This document shows, piece by piece, positions 1-9,355 of a DNA stretch of 42,070 nucleotides; position 1 is the stretch's first letter; each line of letters starts with the position of its first letter. The position numbers and the translations under genes are program-made. This stretch comes from Planctomicrobium piriforme (GTDB lineage: Bacteria > Planctomycetota > Planctomycetia > Planctomycetales > Planctomycetaceae): contig CAMATH010000071.1 of assembly GCA_945860955.1 (NCBI GenBank), forward strand, positions 1 through 42,070, given 5' to 3'. The notes beneath the pieces were generated by a model. It was not told the origin of the DNA, did no database searches, and saw only the letters and a list, made by a program, of their open reading frames with translations.

Positions 1-5
1 CGGCT

Positions 6-168
6 CCCCCCCTTAGGAAGGGGGGGCAGGGGGGGTCGCGTTGTCTTCGAATTTCGCGTCATCACGCATCCGGCCCCGTACCGTTACGCCAGCGGCAGTG
101 TCGATGTGCGAGTGACGCCCAGGGAGCTGACCATGCGACCCCCCCTACCCCCCCTTGCTAAGGGGGGG
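6..168. repeat. Pair of 34-bp G/C-run inverted repeats
   Basis: Positions 6-39 and 135-168 are inverted copies of one another over 34 bases with about two mismatches. Each arm has a run of seven C, a TTAG(G/C)AA centre, seven G, a two-base break and seven G again, ending in TCGC. Each arm can fold into its own C7/G7 hairpin, and the strand with paired G7 runs could form stacked G structures. The 95 bases between the arms show no coding signal. Repeats of this look (C-run, TTAGCAA, G-run) recur between genes in several planctomycete genomes as I recall them; that is memory, not a search. No transposase is adjacent. Confidence 0.8.
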
Positions 169-402
169 ACGGTCGCTCCGCGACCGGATCGAGAGCGCGC
201 GGTACAGGTGGTACTCAGCAACGTCATGCGTCACGCCCCCCCAATCACACCTAAGCCCCAGGCTCGCATCAGACCGAATTGATCGGAGGGATTCACCCGC
301 GTAGAATCGAACGCAGGTTGGTGCCGCGCGAGTCTGTCGGTGGTCCTGCGGGACCAGATCGCGAGTTCGGTGCCCTCGCTCTGACAACGGGTCGTTCGTC
401 AC
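169..402. other. Leader region without a recognisable gene
   Basis: Together with the repeat before it, this makes a 402-base stretch ahead of the first gene. I see no convincing coding frame on either strand. An open frame on the minus strand reaches into it from the DUF1501 gene, but its predicted protein is arginine-rich and resembles no family. No clear promoter hexamers are visible. It probably holds the promoter and leader of the DUF1501 gene. Confidence 0.4.
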
Positions 403-1845
403 ATGTTCAGAATTCACGGTGCTGCCGGCAGGTTGTGTGATTCTCCCTCCCGACGCGAATTTCTCTCGGTGGGAGGATTGTCGGTTTGCGGGCTGAACCT
501 GGCGAACTGGATGAGTCGCGCATCGCATGGGGCACCTGAAGCCACGGGTCGGGCGGCGGGGTTTGGTGCCGCCGACAGTGTGATTTTTGTCTACTTGCAG
601 GGGGCTCCCAGTCATATTGACTTGTGGGATCCCAAGCCCACCGCGCCGGCCGAGATTCGGGGAGAATTTCAGGCGATTCCCACCCGCGTTCCCGGGATGT
701 TCCTGGGTGAAGTTCTGCCGAACCTCGCCCAGCAGGCCGACCACTTTTCGCTGATTCGGTCGGTCGGGTGCAAACCGCCGGGGTTGCCCAATCACGGCTC
801 GGCGATTTACATGCTGATGACCGGACACGATCCGGGGAATTTCTCGCCGACCGGGCTGGCTGTTCCCCCTTCGCGTGAGGATTTGCCCTCGGTGGGGGCG
901 GTTGTCGGGAAGTTTCATCCCACCACCGCGTCGCGATTCCACTACGCGGCGGTCTGTGGTCCCACCAAGGAGGCGGCCGTCATCGGACTGGGGCAGGGGG
1001 CGGGACTGCTCGGTGCCGCGTACGACCCGTTCACGAACTACGACGACGCGACAAAACCGATCAATCTGGACGTCTTCGCGCTCCCGGGCGACGTCACACT
1101 CGACCGGCTGCGGGAGCGAATTGACCTCGGTCGGCGGATCGATTCCGAGCTGGGTCGAAAAGGGACCGCCACCACCACGTTCGACGTCCAATATCAGAAA
1201 GCGCTGGCGCTGTTACAGCGGAATGAGGCGATTCAGGCGTTTCGACTGGAGGAAGAACCCGAGCGCGTGCGTGCCCGGTACGGCATGACACGGTTTGGTC
1301 AGGGGCTGCTGCTGGCACGACGACTGGTCGAAGCGCAAACCCGGTTCGTTCAGGTGACGTGGCCGGCCCGCTCGGATGACGAGCCGGCCGCCGGTCCCGA
1401 TGGCTCGTGGGACACCCATCGCAACAACTTTCCGATGCTGCGCGACCACCGCTGCCCGGTCTTCGACAAGGGACTCGCCGGCCTCATTGGCGATTTGCAC
1501 GACCGTGGCCTGCTGGAGAGGACTCTGGTGGTGGCGATCGGTGAATTCGGTCGGTCGCCCAAGATCGGGTCGGCGACCACCAACAATGTCGGACCGGGGG
1601 GCCGGGATCATTGGCCCGACTGTTACAGTTGTCTCATCGCCGGGGGAGGGGTTCGACCGGGCCAGGTGTACGGCGAATCGGACCGGTTTGGCGCGTACCA
1701 GAAGATGAACCCGGTCCATCCTTACGACGTGCTGTCGACCATCTTTCATGCCGTCGGAGTCAATCCGGAAACGGAATACCACGACACCCTCAACCGCCCC
1801 CGGCGGCTGGTGGATCATGGTGGACCCGTGTTGGGTTTGTTCTAA
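403..1845 (+). CDS. DUF1501 domain-containing protein
   Basis: This is a 480-residue member of the DUF1501 family, sulfatase/alkaline-phosphatase-fold proteins greatly expanded in planctomycetes and of unproven substrate. The N-terminus has a Tat-like signal (SRREFLSVGGLSVCGLNLA, about residues 17-35), implying folded export. The family core is seen in VYLQGAPSHIDLWDPKP (about 63-79), the motif GEFGRSPKIG near residue 380, and GGRDHWPDCYSCLIAGGG near 400. The length is normal for the family. Such genes are usually paired with DUF1549/DUF1553 or other PSCyt partners. None is seen downstream, where the convergent dehydrogenase gene ends 20 bases away, and the upstream side is cut by the window start. 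ATG at 403 gives the full signal sequence. The family call is firm; the function is unknown. Confidence 0.93.
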   Translation: MFRIHGAAGRLCDSPSRREFLSVGGLSVCGLNLANWMSRASHGAPEATGRAAGFGAADSVIFVYLQGAPSHIDLWDPKPTAPAEIRGEFQAIPTRVPGMFLGEVLPNLAQQADHFSLIRSVGCKPPGLPNHGSAIYMLMTGHDPGNFSPTGLAVPPSREDLPSVGAVVGKFHPTTASRFHYAAVCGPTKEAAVIGLGQGAGLLGAAYDPFTNYDDATKPINLDVFALPGDVTLDRLRERIDLGRRIDSELGRKGTATTTFDVQYQKALALLQRNEAIQAFRLEEEPERVRARYGMTRFGQGLLLARRLVEAQTRFVQVTWPARSDDEPAAGPDGSWDTHRNNFPMLRDHRCPVFDKGLAGLIGDLHDRGLLERTLVVAIGEFGRSPKIGSATTNNVGPGGRDHWPDCYSCLIAGGGVRPGQVYGESDRFGAYQKMNPVHPYDVLSTIFHAVGVNPETEYHDTLNRPRRLVDHGGPVLGLF

Positions 1846-1864
1846 GCCAGGTGGTCGAGCCGAA

Positions 1865-3094
1865 TCAGTAACCGGCGAGCTGGGTGGCACGGGCGACCCG
1901 TCCGATGCCAATGATGTACGCCGCCGTCCGCAATGAGACCTTGCGCTCGCGCGACACACGCCAGACTTCGTCGAAACCCGCCGTCATGATGCGATCGAGT
2001 TCACCCCGAATTTTCGCCAGATCCCAGCGGAACTGCTGCAGATTCTGGACCCATTCGAAATAGCTGACCGTCACCCCGCCGGCGTTCGCGAGAATGTCGG
2101 GAACGACGACGATTCCCTTCTTGTTGAGAACCTCATCCGCCACGGCCAGCGTCGGCGCGTTGGCCGCCTCAATGATGACCTTGGCCCGCACATCGCGGGC
2201 GATTTCCTCGGTCAAGACTCCCCCCAGCGCCGCAGGGATCAGCAGATCGACATCCGAACGCAGCAGCTCATCGTTGGTGAGGGGGGTGGAGCCGGGGAAG
2301 CCGGCGACAGATCCCTTTTCAGCGGCCCATTTCTTGAGTGCGGGCACATCGAGCCCCAGCGGGTTCCAGACCCCGCCGGTGACATCGGTGACACCCAGAA
2401 TCTTCGCGCCCGCCTCGTGGAGGAACGCGGCGGCGAAGTAACCGACGTTGCCGAACCCTTGAAGGGCGACTTTCGCTCCGGACAACGGACGATGGAGCGC
2501 GGCGAACGTCGCCTTGGTGATGATCATCACGCCCCGCCCGGTCGCCTCCTCGCGTCCCTGCGAGCCATGCAGTTCGAGCGGCTTGCCCGTGATGACGGCG
2601 GGGCTGAAGCCGTGGTACTTCTCGTATTGATTCACCGCCCACGCCATTACCTGCGCGTTGGTTCCCATGTCGGGAGCGGGAATGTCGCGGTCGGGGCCAA
2701 TGGTGTCGTGAATGGCATCGATGAAGCCGCGGGTGATACGTTCCAGTTCATTGCGACTGAGGGATTTGGGGTCGACGCCAATCCCCCCTTTCGCTCCTCC
2801 GTAGGGAAGATCGACGACCGCTGTCTTCCAGGTCATCAACTGGGCCAGGGTGGTGACTTCGTCGGCGTCGACTTCAGGGTGGTAGCGCAGCCCTCCCTTC
2901 ATGGGGCCACGGGCGTCGTCGTGCTGGATGCGAAATCCAATGAAGGTCGCGACCTCGCCATTGTCGAGCGGAATCGCGATTTGAACTTTGAGTTCCCGTT
3001 TGGGTGTCAGCAGGAGTTTCCGCACCGGTGCCGACAACTCCAGATGGTTGGCGGCCTGATTGAAATAGTACAGGGCGGCTTCAATGGTGTTCAT
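1865..3094 (-). CDS. Glu/Leu/Phe/Val family dehydrogenase
   Basis: A 409-residue NAD(P)-dependent amino-acid dehydrogenase, most like glutamate dehydrogenase, which interconverts glutamate with 2-oxoglutarate and ammonia in the cytosol. The dimerisation/catalytic domain has [11 protein letters not shown], the lysine motif YGGAKGGI (catalytic Lys about residue 102) and PAPDMGTN (Asp about 142). The Rossmann domain has GFGNVG at about 213-218, and the C-terminus carries the [17 protein letters not shown] signature. I place the start at the ATG at 3094 ([11 protein letters not shown]). The frame is open further upstream, but that extension has no family similarity and would overlap the neighbouring gene's stop at 3195. 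Leu or Phe as substrate cannot be excluded from sequence alone. Confidence 0.94.
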   Translation of the reverse strand: MNTIEAALYYFNQAANHLELSAPVRKLLLTPKRELKVQIAIPLDNGEVATFIGFRIQHDDARGPMKGGLRYHPEVDADEVTTLAQLMTWKTAVVDLPYGGAKGGIGVDPKSLSRNELERITRGFIDAIHDTIGPDRDIPAPDMGTNAQVMAWAVNQYEKYHGFSPAVITGKPLELHGSQGREEATGRGVMIITKATFAALHRPLSGAKVALQGFGNVGYFAAAFLHEAGAKILGVTDVTGGVWNPLGLDVPALKKWAAEKGSVAGFPGSTPLTNDELLRSDVDLLIPAALGGVLTEEIARDVRAKVIIEAANAPTLAVADEVLNKKGIVVVPDILANAGGVTVSYFEWVQNLQQFRWDLAKIRGELDRIMTAGFDEVWRVSRERKVSLRTAAYIIGIGRVARATQLAGY

Positions 3095-3194
3095 CGGAGG
3101 CTTGAGCGCGAGAATTGCGGAGGGGATGCGAGACGACGGTTGACGAAAGTCGGCTGCCGACGCGCCTCGAAACGCCAGCGCGATTGGCCAAGTG

Positions 3195-4427
3195 TCAGCG
3201 ACGCGGGCCGGCGGCGTGATCCGGGTCTGTAGCGTAATCTCCCGGACTGTTCCGGGGCAATGCACGTGGACCGGTCCATTCCTCGGCCAGAAAGCTCGCG
3301 AGATCGTCGGCGTAGAGGGCGTGCCCTTCGGCGGAGAATTCCGCGACGTTTCTCAAGTAGAGCCGTTGTCCCCCCTGCTGCGATTGAAACGTGGGGGCGA
3401 TATCGCAAAACGTGATATCGTGCTTGCGGCAAAACTCTTCGATCAATTCGAATGGGCGATGACTGCGGTAGATGCCGTCGGCGGGAACCCCCGCGCGTTC
3501 GCGAACTCCCCCTCCCGAGGTCGCTGTCGTCGCAACCTGCCAGGGGGCGGGGATCGCGGTGACGACGAACCGCGTCTCCTGACCGGCGAGCAGATCCTGA
3601 ATCAGCGACAAAGGAGAAAACGCCTGTTGGATGTAGTCTTCCCAGTCAGGGGGAGTCTCGGCGAGCCACAGATATTTGGAACGGGGGAAGTCGATGGAAG
3701 ATGTGGCGACACGCGATGTCTGGTCGGAGAGGAAGGAATTCGCCTGTTGGCGGGCCCACTGCGGCAACAAGAGAGCGTCCAATGCACCAGGTTTCGCGGC
3801 ACTGCGGGGCATCTCCAGGCCGGGGTGGGCGCAGGACGTTGGTGTTCCATCGGCATCGGAGACCACAAACCAGCGAACCGCATGGTCGTCGGAGATGTCC
3901 GACATGTCGAAATTGAGGATCACCAGATCGGGAGCGAGCGCGAGGAGACTTTTGCGGAGTTGCAGGTAGGAGAGGAGAGGACAGTAATCAGGGATGCCAG
4001 CGTTGATGACCTCGACGTTGACGTGGCGTTCTTCAGAGAGGCGGGCCTGGAGGCGGGCGCAGAAGGTTTCGGATTCCGCGACGTGCGAGGCGAAGGTGGA
4101 ATCGTCCCCCAGGCAGAGAACCCGGAGCGTGCCAGCGGGTTTGGGAAGCGCGGGCTCGCGCCCCCGCAGCCCGAAACTGTTGACGTTCACCCGAATTTTC
4201 TGATCGGTATCGGGATTCCGCACCAGATAGGCCCGCGACGGCTTGAGTTCGTGGTGAGCCGTCCAGCTCTTGCAGGTGAGTCCCCGATCGTACAGATCGC
4301 ACCGCGTGAGTTGCCCGGTCGCGGAGTCATACACGCGCAGCCCGATCTCCATCAGACATGCCAGCAGTGCCAGGAACAGCACCGCGTAGCACAGATGTTT
4401 GAACCAGTTGGCGAGCGACCGAATCAT
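3195..4427 (-). CDS. Membrane-anchored SGNH/GDSL-like protein
   Basis: A 410-residue protein with one N-terminal membrane segment (about residues 11-28, [18 protein letters not shown]) and an outer SGNH-hydrolase-like domain. Family blocks can be traced: block I is [13 protein letters not shown] (about 104-116), block III the [10 protein letters not shown] segment, and the last block [15 protein letters not shown]. In block I the usual GDSxT reads GDDST, so Asp sits where the nucleophilic Ser normally lies, with Ser one place later. Catalysis as an esterase is therefore uncertain. I take the ATG at 4427 because it begins directly before the membrane segment; an open extension to 4667 is low-quality sequence. 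The start lies 440 bases from the divergent DUF1559 gene. Substrate is unknown; planctomycetes have many such paralogues. Confidence 0.8.
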   Translation of the reverse strand: MIRSLANWFKHLCYAVLFLALLACLMEIGLRVYDSATGQLTRCDLYDRGLTCKSWTAHHELKPSRAYLVRNPDTDQKIRVNVNSFGLRGREPALPKPAGTLRVLCLGDDSTFASHVAESETFCARLQARLSEERHVNVEVINAGIPDYCPLLSYLQLRKSLLALAPDLVILNFDMSDISDDHAVRWFVVSDADGTPTSCAHPGLEMPRSAAKPGALDALLLPQWARQQANSFLSDQTSRVATSSIDFPRSKYLWLAETPPDWEDYIQQAFSPLSLIQDLLAGQETRFVVTAIPAPWQVATTATSGGGVRERAGVPADGIYRSHRPFELIEEFCRKHDITFCDIAPTFQSQQGGQRLYLRNVAEFSAEGHALYADDLASFLAEEWTGPRALPRNSPGDYATDPDHAAGPRR

Positions 4428-4867
4428 CCGTGATTCTCGCGGGAAAAACCGACCCCCCCCCGGACCGCCGTGGGGGGCGGGATGGTACCTCTCTACGCAA
4501 AAACCGGCAAGATGAGTGTTGTGGGGAATGAGAACCGGGGTGTTCGGCTCGAGATTTCGCGACCCGACCGGATCAATGAGGCGGGCGGGGAGACTTGGGG
4601 GATCCTGGCAGCCTGGGGCCAAGTCAGGGTTTGAACGCGGTCGCCCCCAATGCGCCCTACATTTCACGTCTCCTCGATTCCTCGCTCATGGGATTGCCAA
4701 TCATTCTCGACAGCGATACAATCGCTTGTGCATTCATTGTGTAAAAGCAAGCTGTGGCTTTTCGCCGTCGAATTGCGACCGCTGTCAACTTCGGCGTTGG
4801 CAGGGTTCTGACGAGTCGAAGTTGTTTCTGGGATGTCCCCGCTGGATCAGTCACTGAGTTTTCCATC
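4428..4867. other. Divergent intergenic region with promoter
   Basis: This 440-base gap separates the leftward SGNH-like gene from the rightward DUF1559 gene. It holds a clear promoter for the DUF1559 gene (listed separately) and a leader of roughly 140 bases. The left half has a C/G-run stretch at about 4453-4480. No coding frame in it resembles a known family. Confidence 0.5.
4694..4722 (+). promoter_or_regulatory. Sigma70-type promoter for the DUF1559 gene
   Basis: TTGCCA at 4694-4699 and TACAAT at 4717-4722 are separated by exactly 17 bases, each one or two changes from consensus. Transcription would start near 4729 and give a leader of about 140 nt before the ATG at 4868. Planctomycete promoters are less well defined than those of E. 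coli, so this is a motif match only. Confidence 0.5.
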
Positions 4868-5764
4868 ATGCTGTCTCGCTCCCGTGTTCGTCGTGGCTTC
4901 ACGTTGATTGAGCTTTTGGTTGTGATCGCGATCATCGGGATCCTGGTGGCCCTGTTACTGCCAGCGGTCCAGCAGGCGCGCGAGGCGGCGCGGCGGGCGC
5001 AGTGCAAGGACAATCTGAAACAGATCGGCCTGGCACTGCACAATTACCACGATACGTACTCCAGCCTCCCTCCGGGCTGGGTTGGCGTCGATTTGCCGAC
5101 GCGGCAAAGTTTCGTGGACGGGATGAACGGTTGGGGCTGGGGTTCGAAACTCCTCCCCCAGCTCGATCAGACCCCCATCTATTCGCAAATCGACTTCCAG
5201 AAATCGCTGATCGATCCGGTTCACCTCGAAACCCGCAAACTCAAACTCGCGGTCTATCGCTGTCCCTCCGATTCCGGACCGGAGTTCTGGACAATTGAGG
5301 ATGAAGGGGGCGTGGCACTAAGCGACCTGGCGACGGCGAATTATATCGGAGTGTTTGGCACGACCGAGATTGACTCGTGCGAGGGATTGCCGATCGGAAC
5401 CCCGTGCGTCGGGAATGGCGTGTTCTTTCACAACAGTTCACTGCGACTGGCGGACGTCCGGGACGGGCTGAGCCAGACGTTCCTCATCGGCGAACGCAAG
5501 ACCAGCTCGGAACTCAAGTGGTTCTCCACATGGGCGGGTTATGTCCCGAACGGAGAAGAAGCGGCCGTGCGATTGCTGGGGGCGTCGGATCACACCCCGA
5601 ATCATCCGGACAATCACATCGACGATTTCAGCAGTCACCACACGGGAGGGGCGCACTTTCTGCTGGGCGACGGCGGCATTCGGTTCATCAGCGCGAATGT
5701 CAATCTCAGCGTGTATCAGGCGCTGACGACCCGGGCCAGTCGCGATGTCGTGGGCGATTTCTAA
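4868..5764 (+). CDS. DUF1559 protein with type IV pilin-like N-terminus
   Basis: A 298-residue DUF1559 (PulG-like) protein of the family expanded in planctomycetes. The N-terminus has the prepilin cleavage/methylation signal RRG-FTLIE (residues about 7-12), then a hydrophobic helix, then the conserved [20 protein letters not shown]. The C-terminal H-X9-DG motif is present as [12 protein letters not shown], followed by GIRFIS. The protein should be processed by a prepilin peptidase and lie at the membrane as a pseudopilin or surface protein; its role is not established. The ATG at 4868 is chosen because it puts the cleavage site near the start as in all relatives; an open extension to 4754 would bury it. 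A good promoter lies at 4694-4722. Confidence 0.92.
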   Translation: MLSRSRVRRGFTLIELLVVIAIIGILVALLLPAVQQAREAARRAQCKDNLKQIGLALHNYHDTYSSLPPGWVGVDLPTRQSFVDGMNGWGWGSKLLPQLDQTPIYSQIDFQKSLIDPVHLETRKLKLAVYRCPSDSGPEFWTIEDEGGVALSDLATANYIGVFGTTEIDSCEGLPIGTPCVGNGVFFHNSSLRLADVRDGLSQTFLIGERKTSSELKWFSTWAGYVPNGEEAAVRLLGASDHTPNHPDNHIDDFSSHHTGGAHFLLGDGGIRFISANVNLSVYQALTTRASRDVVGDF

Positions 5765-5867
5765 ATCCTGGCCGATCGGATTCGTCAAAGCCCCGGTCGA
5801 ATCGCGGTCGAGTTGCCCCTGTTCGCCGCAGGTCGTTATGCCATCCGCGGCGCTGAAATTCGATCCT

Positions 5868-5914
5868 GTCGCCCCGAGCCTCCGCTGAAGTGCGGATTTC
5901 GGTTTCGGGGCGAC
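5868..5914. terminator. Terminator-like nested hairpin between convergent genes
   Basis: Positions 5868-5877 (GTCGCCCCGA) pair perfectly with 5905-5914, and the loop contains a second 5-bp stem (5881-5885 with 5892-5896). It sits between the DUF1559 stop at 5764 and the end of the phosphodiesterase reading frame at 5942, so it could terminate both transcripts. There is no long T run on either strand, so it is not a canonical intrinsic terminator. Confidence 0.45.
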
Positions 5915-5941
5915 ATATCGACAACGACTCGGATAACGAAA

Positions 5942-7135
5942 CTACATCGACTTTCGCAGGCGTTTCCGCCCCATTCCCATCAGCAGTCCCAAACCAACGA
6001 GGCTCAGGGTCAGCGTTCCGGGTTCCGGAACAGTCGCTGCCGCGTAGGCGGTGTCCGGGAAGTCGGTGAACACTCCGTCAAGTCCCAGCGCGAAGTAGGC
6101 GGCGTATTCGTCGCTGGGGTTGGTGAAGCCTTACAGACTTCGATCGTCGCGGAAGGTGAACGCATGGACGACCAAGCCGGCGGCGTGGGCGTTGGCGATG
6201 ACCCCGGTGTCGCCGACGATTTCGCGATCGCGAATGTCGATGACGAGGTCACCGTTCAGATCGTTCGGGATGGTGTCGTTGTCGGGGTCGTAGATCTTGG
6301 TCTGCAAGAGGTACGGCTTCCAGGGGCCAATACCGTCAGCGTAGTCGTTGATGAAATCCAAACCGGCCGGCGTGAGCAGGTCGGCGAACGTTCGCGGGTC
6401 GCTGGCGACGGCGAAATCGTACGGACGGCCGTAGGGAGCTGTCAGATCGAGGGTTCCGTCGCTGTTGACGTCGTTGGCGTCGATGAGCTGCACGAGTTTC
6501 ACGTCGGTCAAACCATTCAGTTCCTGCAAATTGCTGACCTCGAACGACTGAATGTAGACCGGGGCGGCGGCGTTGTTCCAGCCGGCATCAGTCAGGACCT
6601 GAACCAGTTTTTCTTCCAGCGACAGTCCCAGACCGTCGTGAAAGGTCGGATGCTTGGTCTCGGGGTAGACGCCCACGCCGAGAGTCTGCGCGAGCGCAAC
6701 AACCTCGGCGAAGGTGGGAATCTCGTACAGGTCGTTGAACGACTGGTCACGGTTCGCGAGCGGCTGTCGAGCCCGCAGAGTCTTGATCTCGGCCAGGGTG
6801 AAATCGCTGGCGAACCAGTCGGTGATCGTGTCACCGTCGACCACTTTCGTGGACTTATAGCTGGCGAATTCGGGATGGTCGGCGACGTCGGTCGTGCCGC
6901 CGAGCATCGGTTCGTGCCGGGCGATCAGCACGCCATCCTTGGTCGAAACCAGATCGGGCTCGATGTAGTCGGCACCCAGGGCAGCGGCCAGAGCGTAACC
7001 TTCGAGTGTGTGATCGGGGCGATACCCCGCGGCACCGCGATGACCGATGACGAGTGGTCGGGCTTCACCCGCCGAGGGAAGACTCACGACACACACAGAC
7101 GCAACGACGGAATACAGCAACCATTGGAACTTCAC
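5942..7135 (-). pseudogene. GlpQ-like phosphodiesterase, PEP-CTERM tail split off by in-frame TAA
   Basis: A secreted glycerophosphodiester phosphodiesterase resembling GlpQ, which releases glycerol-3-phosphate from phosphodiesters outside the cytoplasm. The GTG at 7135 follows an AGGAG Shine-Dalgarno seven bases away and gives a signal peptide (about residues 1-25). Catalytic motifs are [17 protein letters not shown] (His32, Arg33), [11 protein letters not shown] (Glu59, Asp61) and His74. The frame runs 334 codons to FTFRDDRSL and then hits TAA at 6131-6133. The same frame continues for 62 codons with the missing family C-terminus (LGLDGVFTDFPDTAY) and a PEP-CTERM tail (VPEPGTLTLSLVGLG, then basic GRKRLRKSM), ending at 5942. 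One base change would restore a complete 397-residue protein. Possible explanations are a nonsense mutation, a sequencing error or readthrough. The truncated 6131-7135 product may still fold in part. Confidence 0.85.
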
Positions 7136-7142
7136 AACGACA

Positions 7143-7147
7143 CTCCT
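7143..7147 (-). promoter_or_regulatory. Shine-Dalgarno site fixing a GTG start
   Basis: AGGAG on the minus strand lies seven bases before the GTG at 7133-7135 of the phosphodiesterase gene. It decides for this GTG over an upstream in-frame ATG, since the GTG also begins a textbook signal peptide ([19 protein letters not shown]). Confidence 0.7.
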
Positions 7148-7478
7148 TTCAAGAGATTCTCGCATCCTCACAATGCGATCGGGACAATGCGACCACGTGA
7201 CTTCTTCGGTGACGGCCGACTCGCCGACGACCGATCGCCACGCCAGCAGCGACTTATCGCCAGATACTGACCGGACTCCGTGAAGCGAAGGTGAACCCCG
7301 GGCGAATGCCGTATGGTGACACAAAAGCTGGAAAGAGCCTTTTGTACTCCAAACAGAATGGTCGGGTTCGCAATCCAGGGGGGATTTCCTGCGTGAAATT
7401 CGTATTTTCGTTACTATCAATCCAGTGGATCGGCTGCACTTCGCAGTCGTTTTACCTTCACACTCCTCACGTGACACA
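7148..7478. other. Divergent intergenic region
   Basis: This stretch separates the leftward phosphodiesterase gene from the rightward cytochrome-type gene and must hold promoters for both. I find no hexamer pair convincing enough to list. A moderately A/T-rich patch at about 7390-7425 is the likeliest promoter site for the rightward gene. No coding frame resembles a known protein. Confidence 0.4.
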
Positions 7479-8705
7479 ATGCGAGTCCCGTCAGTCCTGC
7501 TGGCGATCGTCACCTATGGCGCTCTCGTTCCCGGCTCTGTTTCTGGTGACGACGGATTGACTCTGGATCGCGTTGTCGCCACTCGCTGTTTCGGCTGCCA
7601 CGATCAAACGAACCACGCGGGGGGCCTCAATCTGGAGAGTCTCGTCGCGGCCGGCTTGCCGAACGACGCCTCCGACTCCGCGAGCTTTCGAACCTGGGTG
7701 CGCGTTCACGACCGAGTCCGCGAACTCGAGATGCCGCCGAACGAACGGCTTGCTCAACCGGAACGCACGACGGTTCTCAATTCACTGCACGAGACGCTGG
7801 TCGCCGCCGAAGTTCGGACTCGAAAAGAGATCGGGCGAAGCACCCTGCGTCGGCTGACTCGAACGGAGTACGAAAACACGCTGCGCGATTTACTGGGACT
7901 GCCGGCGCTCGACGTTCGCGACCCGTCCGGCACGCCGTCCCATCGGGCAGTGGCGTGGCGGTCCCAGGCGTTTTCGCTGCAGCCCAGGCAAGAGCAGGCG
8001 TGGACGGTCTCTTCCGCCGATCCGGTGGAATCTGAAGGGGTCGATGACTTCGCGGCGATCGCCCTCGATCGCAGCGCAGCGATTGGCTCGTTCGGAGAGG
8101 GAATGATCTCCGCCTATCAGGCGGCGCTCTGCTCTCCCGATTTTTTGTTTCTGCGGGAATCGGTCGGTGGACTCGACGACTACGCGTTGGCCAGTCGGCT
8201 CTGGTACTTCCTGTGGTGTTCGACTCCCGACGCCGAACTGACGTCGATCCGGGAGATCCTGGAAAGACGCCGTGCGGACCCGACTTGCGCGGAGTGCCAT
8301 CGCCACATCGATCCCCCGGGGTTCGCGCTGGAGAGCTACGACGCGATCGGCGGCTTTCGAACCCGTGTTCGCGCTTTGGAACAGGGGGATCGTGTCACGC
8401 GCCCTCCGGCGTTGGCGGGACGTCACGAGTTTCTGCTCGGTCTGCCCGTCGATGCCAGTGGTCAACTCGCCGACGGCCGATCGTTCGGCGACATTGGGGA
8501 ATACCGTCGTCTGCTGCTGCAGGACGAACGGCAGATCGCCCGCAATTTCGTGAACCAGTTGATCGTGTACGCGACGGGAACGCCCGTCTCGTTCGCCGAC
8601 CGCGATGTGGTCGAGCGGATCCTCGACGAAACTGCCGACAAGCAGTACGGCTTGCGTTCGCTGGTCCACGGCGTCATTCAGTCCGAGGTCTTTCGCCGGA
8701 AATGA
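7479..8705 (+). CDS. DUF1587/DUF1592/DUF1588/DUF1585-type cytochrome protein, internally shortened
   Basis: This 408-residue exported protein belongs to the planctomycete PSD/PSCyt cytochrome family. It has a signal peptide (1-23), a first haem motif CFGCH (37-41), a PSD3/DUF1587 segment [18 protein letters not shown] (124-141), part of DUF1592 ([26 protein letters not shown], 218-246), a second haem motif CAECH in [21 protein letters not shown] (DUF1588, 268-288), and the DUF1585 C-terminus ([14 protein letters not shown]). Full-length relatives are usually about 700-850 residues. Here the stretch between residues about 148 and 208 is unlike the family, and about 150 residues seem missing after 254, where PDAEL runs straight into [14 protein letters not shown]. 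The frame is kept at both joints. ATG at 7479 gives the signal peptide. It may be a decayed paralogue or a real short form. Confidence 0.75.
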   Translation: MRVPSVLLAIVTYGALVPGSVSGDDGLTLDRVVATRCFGCHDQTNHAGGLNLESLVAAGLPNDASDSASFRTWVRVHDRVRELEMPPNERLAQPERTTVLNSLHETLVAAEVRTRKEIGRSTLRRLTRTEYENTLRDLLGLPALDVRDPSGTPSHRAVAWRSQAFSLQPRQEQAWTVSSADPVESEGVDDFAAIALDRSAAIGSFGEGMISAYQAALCSPDFLFLRESVGGLDDYALASRLWYFLWCSTPDAELTSIREILERRRADPTCAECHRHIDPPGFALESYDAIGGFRTRVRALEQGDRVTRPPALAGRHEFLLGLPVDASGQLADGRSFGDIGEYRRLLLQDERQIARNFVNQLIVYATGTPVSFADRDVVERILDETADKQYGLRSLVHGVIQSEVFRRK

Positions 8706-8748
8706 TCTCGCAACGGATCAATCTCAACCGTTAGTTTCTTCCCACCCG

Positions 8749-9303
8749 ATGGTGACCCTCATGTTGCGACGACTGGCTGCCGCGCTTCTGGTTCTGCTCT
8801 GTGTGACCGTGGCAGCGACCGAAGTTCCGCGACGCGGCGACAAGCTGCCGCCCCTTCCCGGCAAGGCGCCTGTCTTCGCCCTCATCACGAAAGTCGATGA
8901 GTTGGAGGAGACGTTCAGCTACATTCTGCTGTACGATGAAGTGATCAACACAGAGAAATTCGTCGTCGATGCGGACGGGCGGACGGTGAGAAAGACCGCC
9001 GACAGTGTCATGACCAATCGGTTTGATGAACGGGCCGATCGAAGCTTCAAGGCGAGCATCGTTTCGACCGGCGACGGCCGAATCATTCCGCGGGAAATGG
9101 TCTGGAAGGAAATGACCGGAAAAATCGTGATTTTCTGCGACGACTTTGACGGCCTCCACCCGGCCTACCGCAAGTTGCTGGCGGACGAGACCTGGATCGT
9201 GGAGATCGAGAAACCGAAAGGGCTGCGCAAAGCCGTTCAGACAAAAGGAGCCAGGTCGATCTATTCTCCCGACGCGACGAACCGGCAGCAGCCTCACGAA
9301 TAA
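8749..9303 (+). CDS. Hypothetical small secreted protein
   Basis: I do not recognise a named family. The 184-residue product has a signal peptide (LRRLAAALLVLLCVTVAA, about 6-23) and then a soluble domain rich in charged residues with no cysteine pairs besides a lone CDD. Features include TKVDELEETFSYILLYDEV, two segments reading like beta-strand pairs, and a basic C-terminus. ATG at 8749 and ATG at 8761 are both possible, the second placing the basic residues at the very start; neither has a strong Shine-Dalgarno. It starts 44 bases after the cytochrome-type gene on the same strand and may be co-transcribed with it. Codon use and length look genuine. Confidence 0.6.
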   Translation: MVTLMLRRLAAALLVLLCVTVAATEVPRRGDKLPPLPGKAPVFALITKVDELEETFSYILLYDEVINTEKFVVDADGRTVRKTADSVMTNRFDERADRSFKASIVSTGDGRIIPREMVWKEMTGKIVIFCDDFDGLHPAYRKLLADETWIVEIEKPKGLRKAVQTKGARSIYSPDATNRQQPHE

Positions 9304-9305
9304 AT

Positions 9306-9321
9306 GGACCTGTCCCCTTTT
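9306..9321 (+). repeat. REP-like motif at a gene-remnant boundary
   Basis: GGACCTGTCC followed by CCTTTT lies two bases after a stop codon and just before the headless DUF1559 remnant. The ten-base core GGACCTGTCC is found again at 38081-38090, also at a stop codon. As I recall, AAAAGGGGACAGGT-type motifs are linked to REP-associated tyrosine transposases in many bacteria. The link here is inference. Confidence 0.35.
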
Positions 9322-9355
9322 CCCGTCCCCGGAGAGCGGTCAATCACGATCTTTG

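Noticed and set aside
145-1191. 348-codon minus-strand frame across the first DUF1501 gene
   Set aside because: Antisense to a well-supported gene; the product is Arg-rich with no recognisable domain.
3192-4433. 413-codon plus-strand frame opposite the SGNH-like gene
   Set aside because: Antisense shadow; the minus-strand product has a membrane anchor and family blocks.
5813-7270. 485-codon plus-strand frame opposite the phosphodiesterase gene
   Set aside because: The minus strand has the catalytic motifs, signal peptide and ribosome site; the plus-strand product is Val/Gly-rich and resembles nothing.
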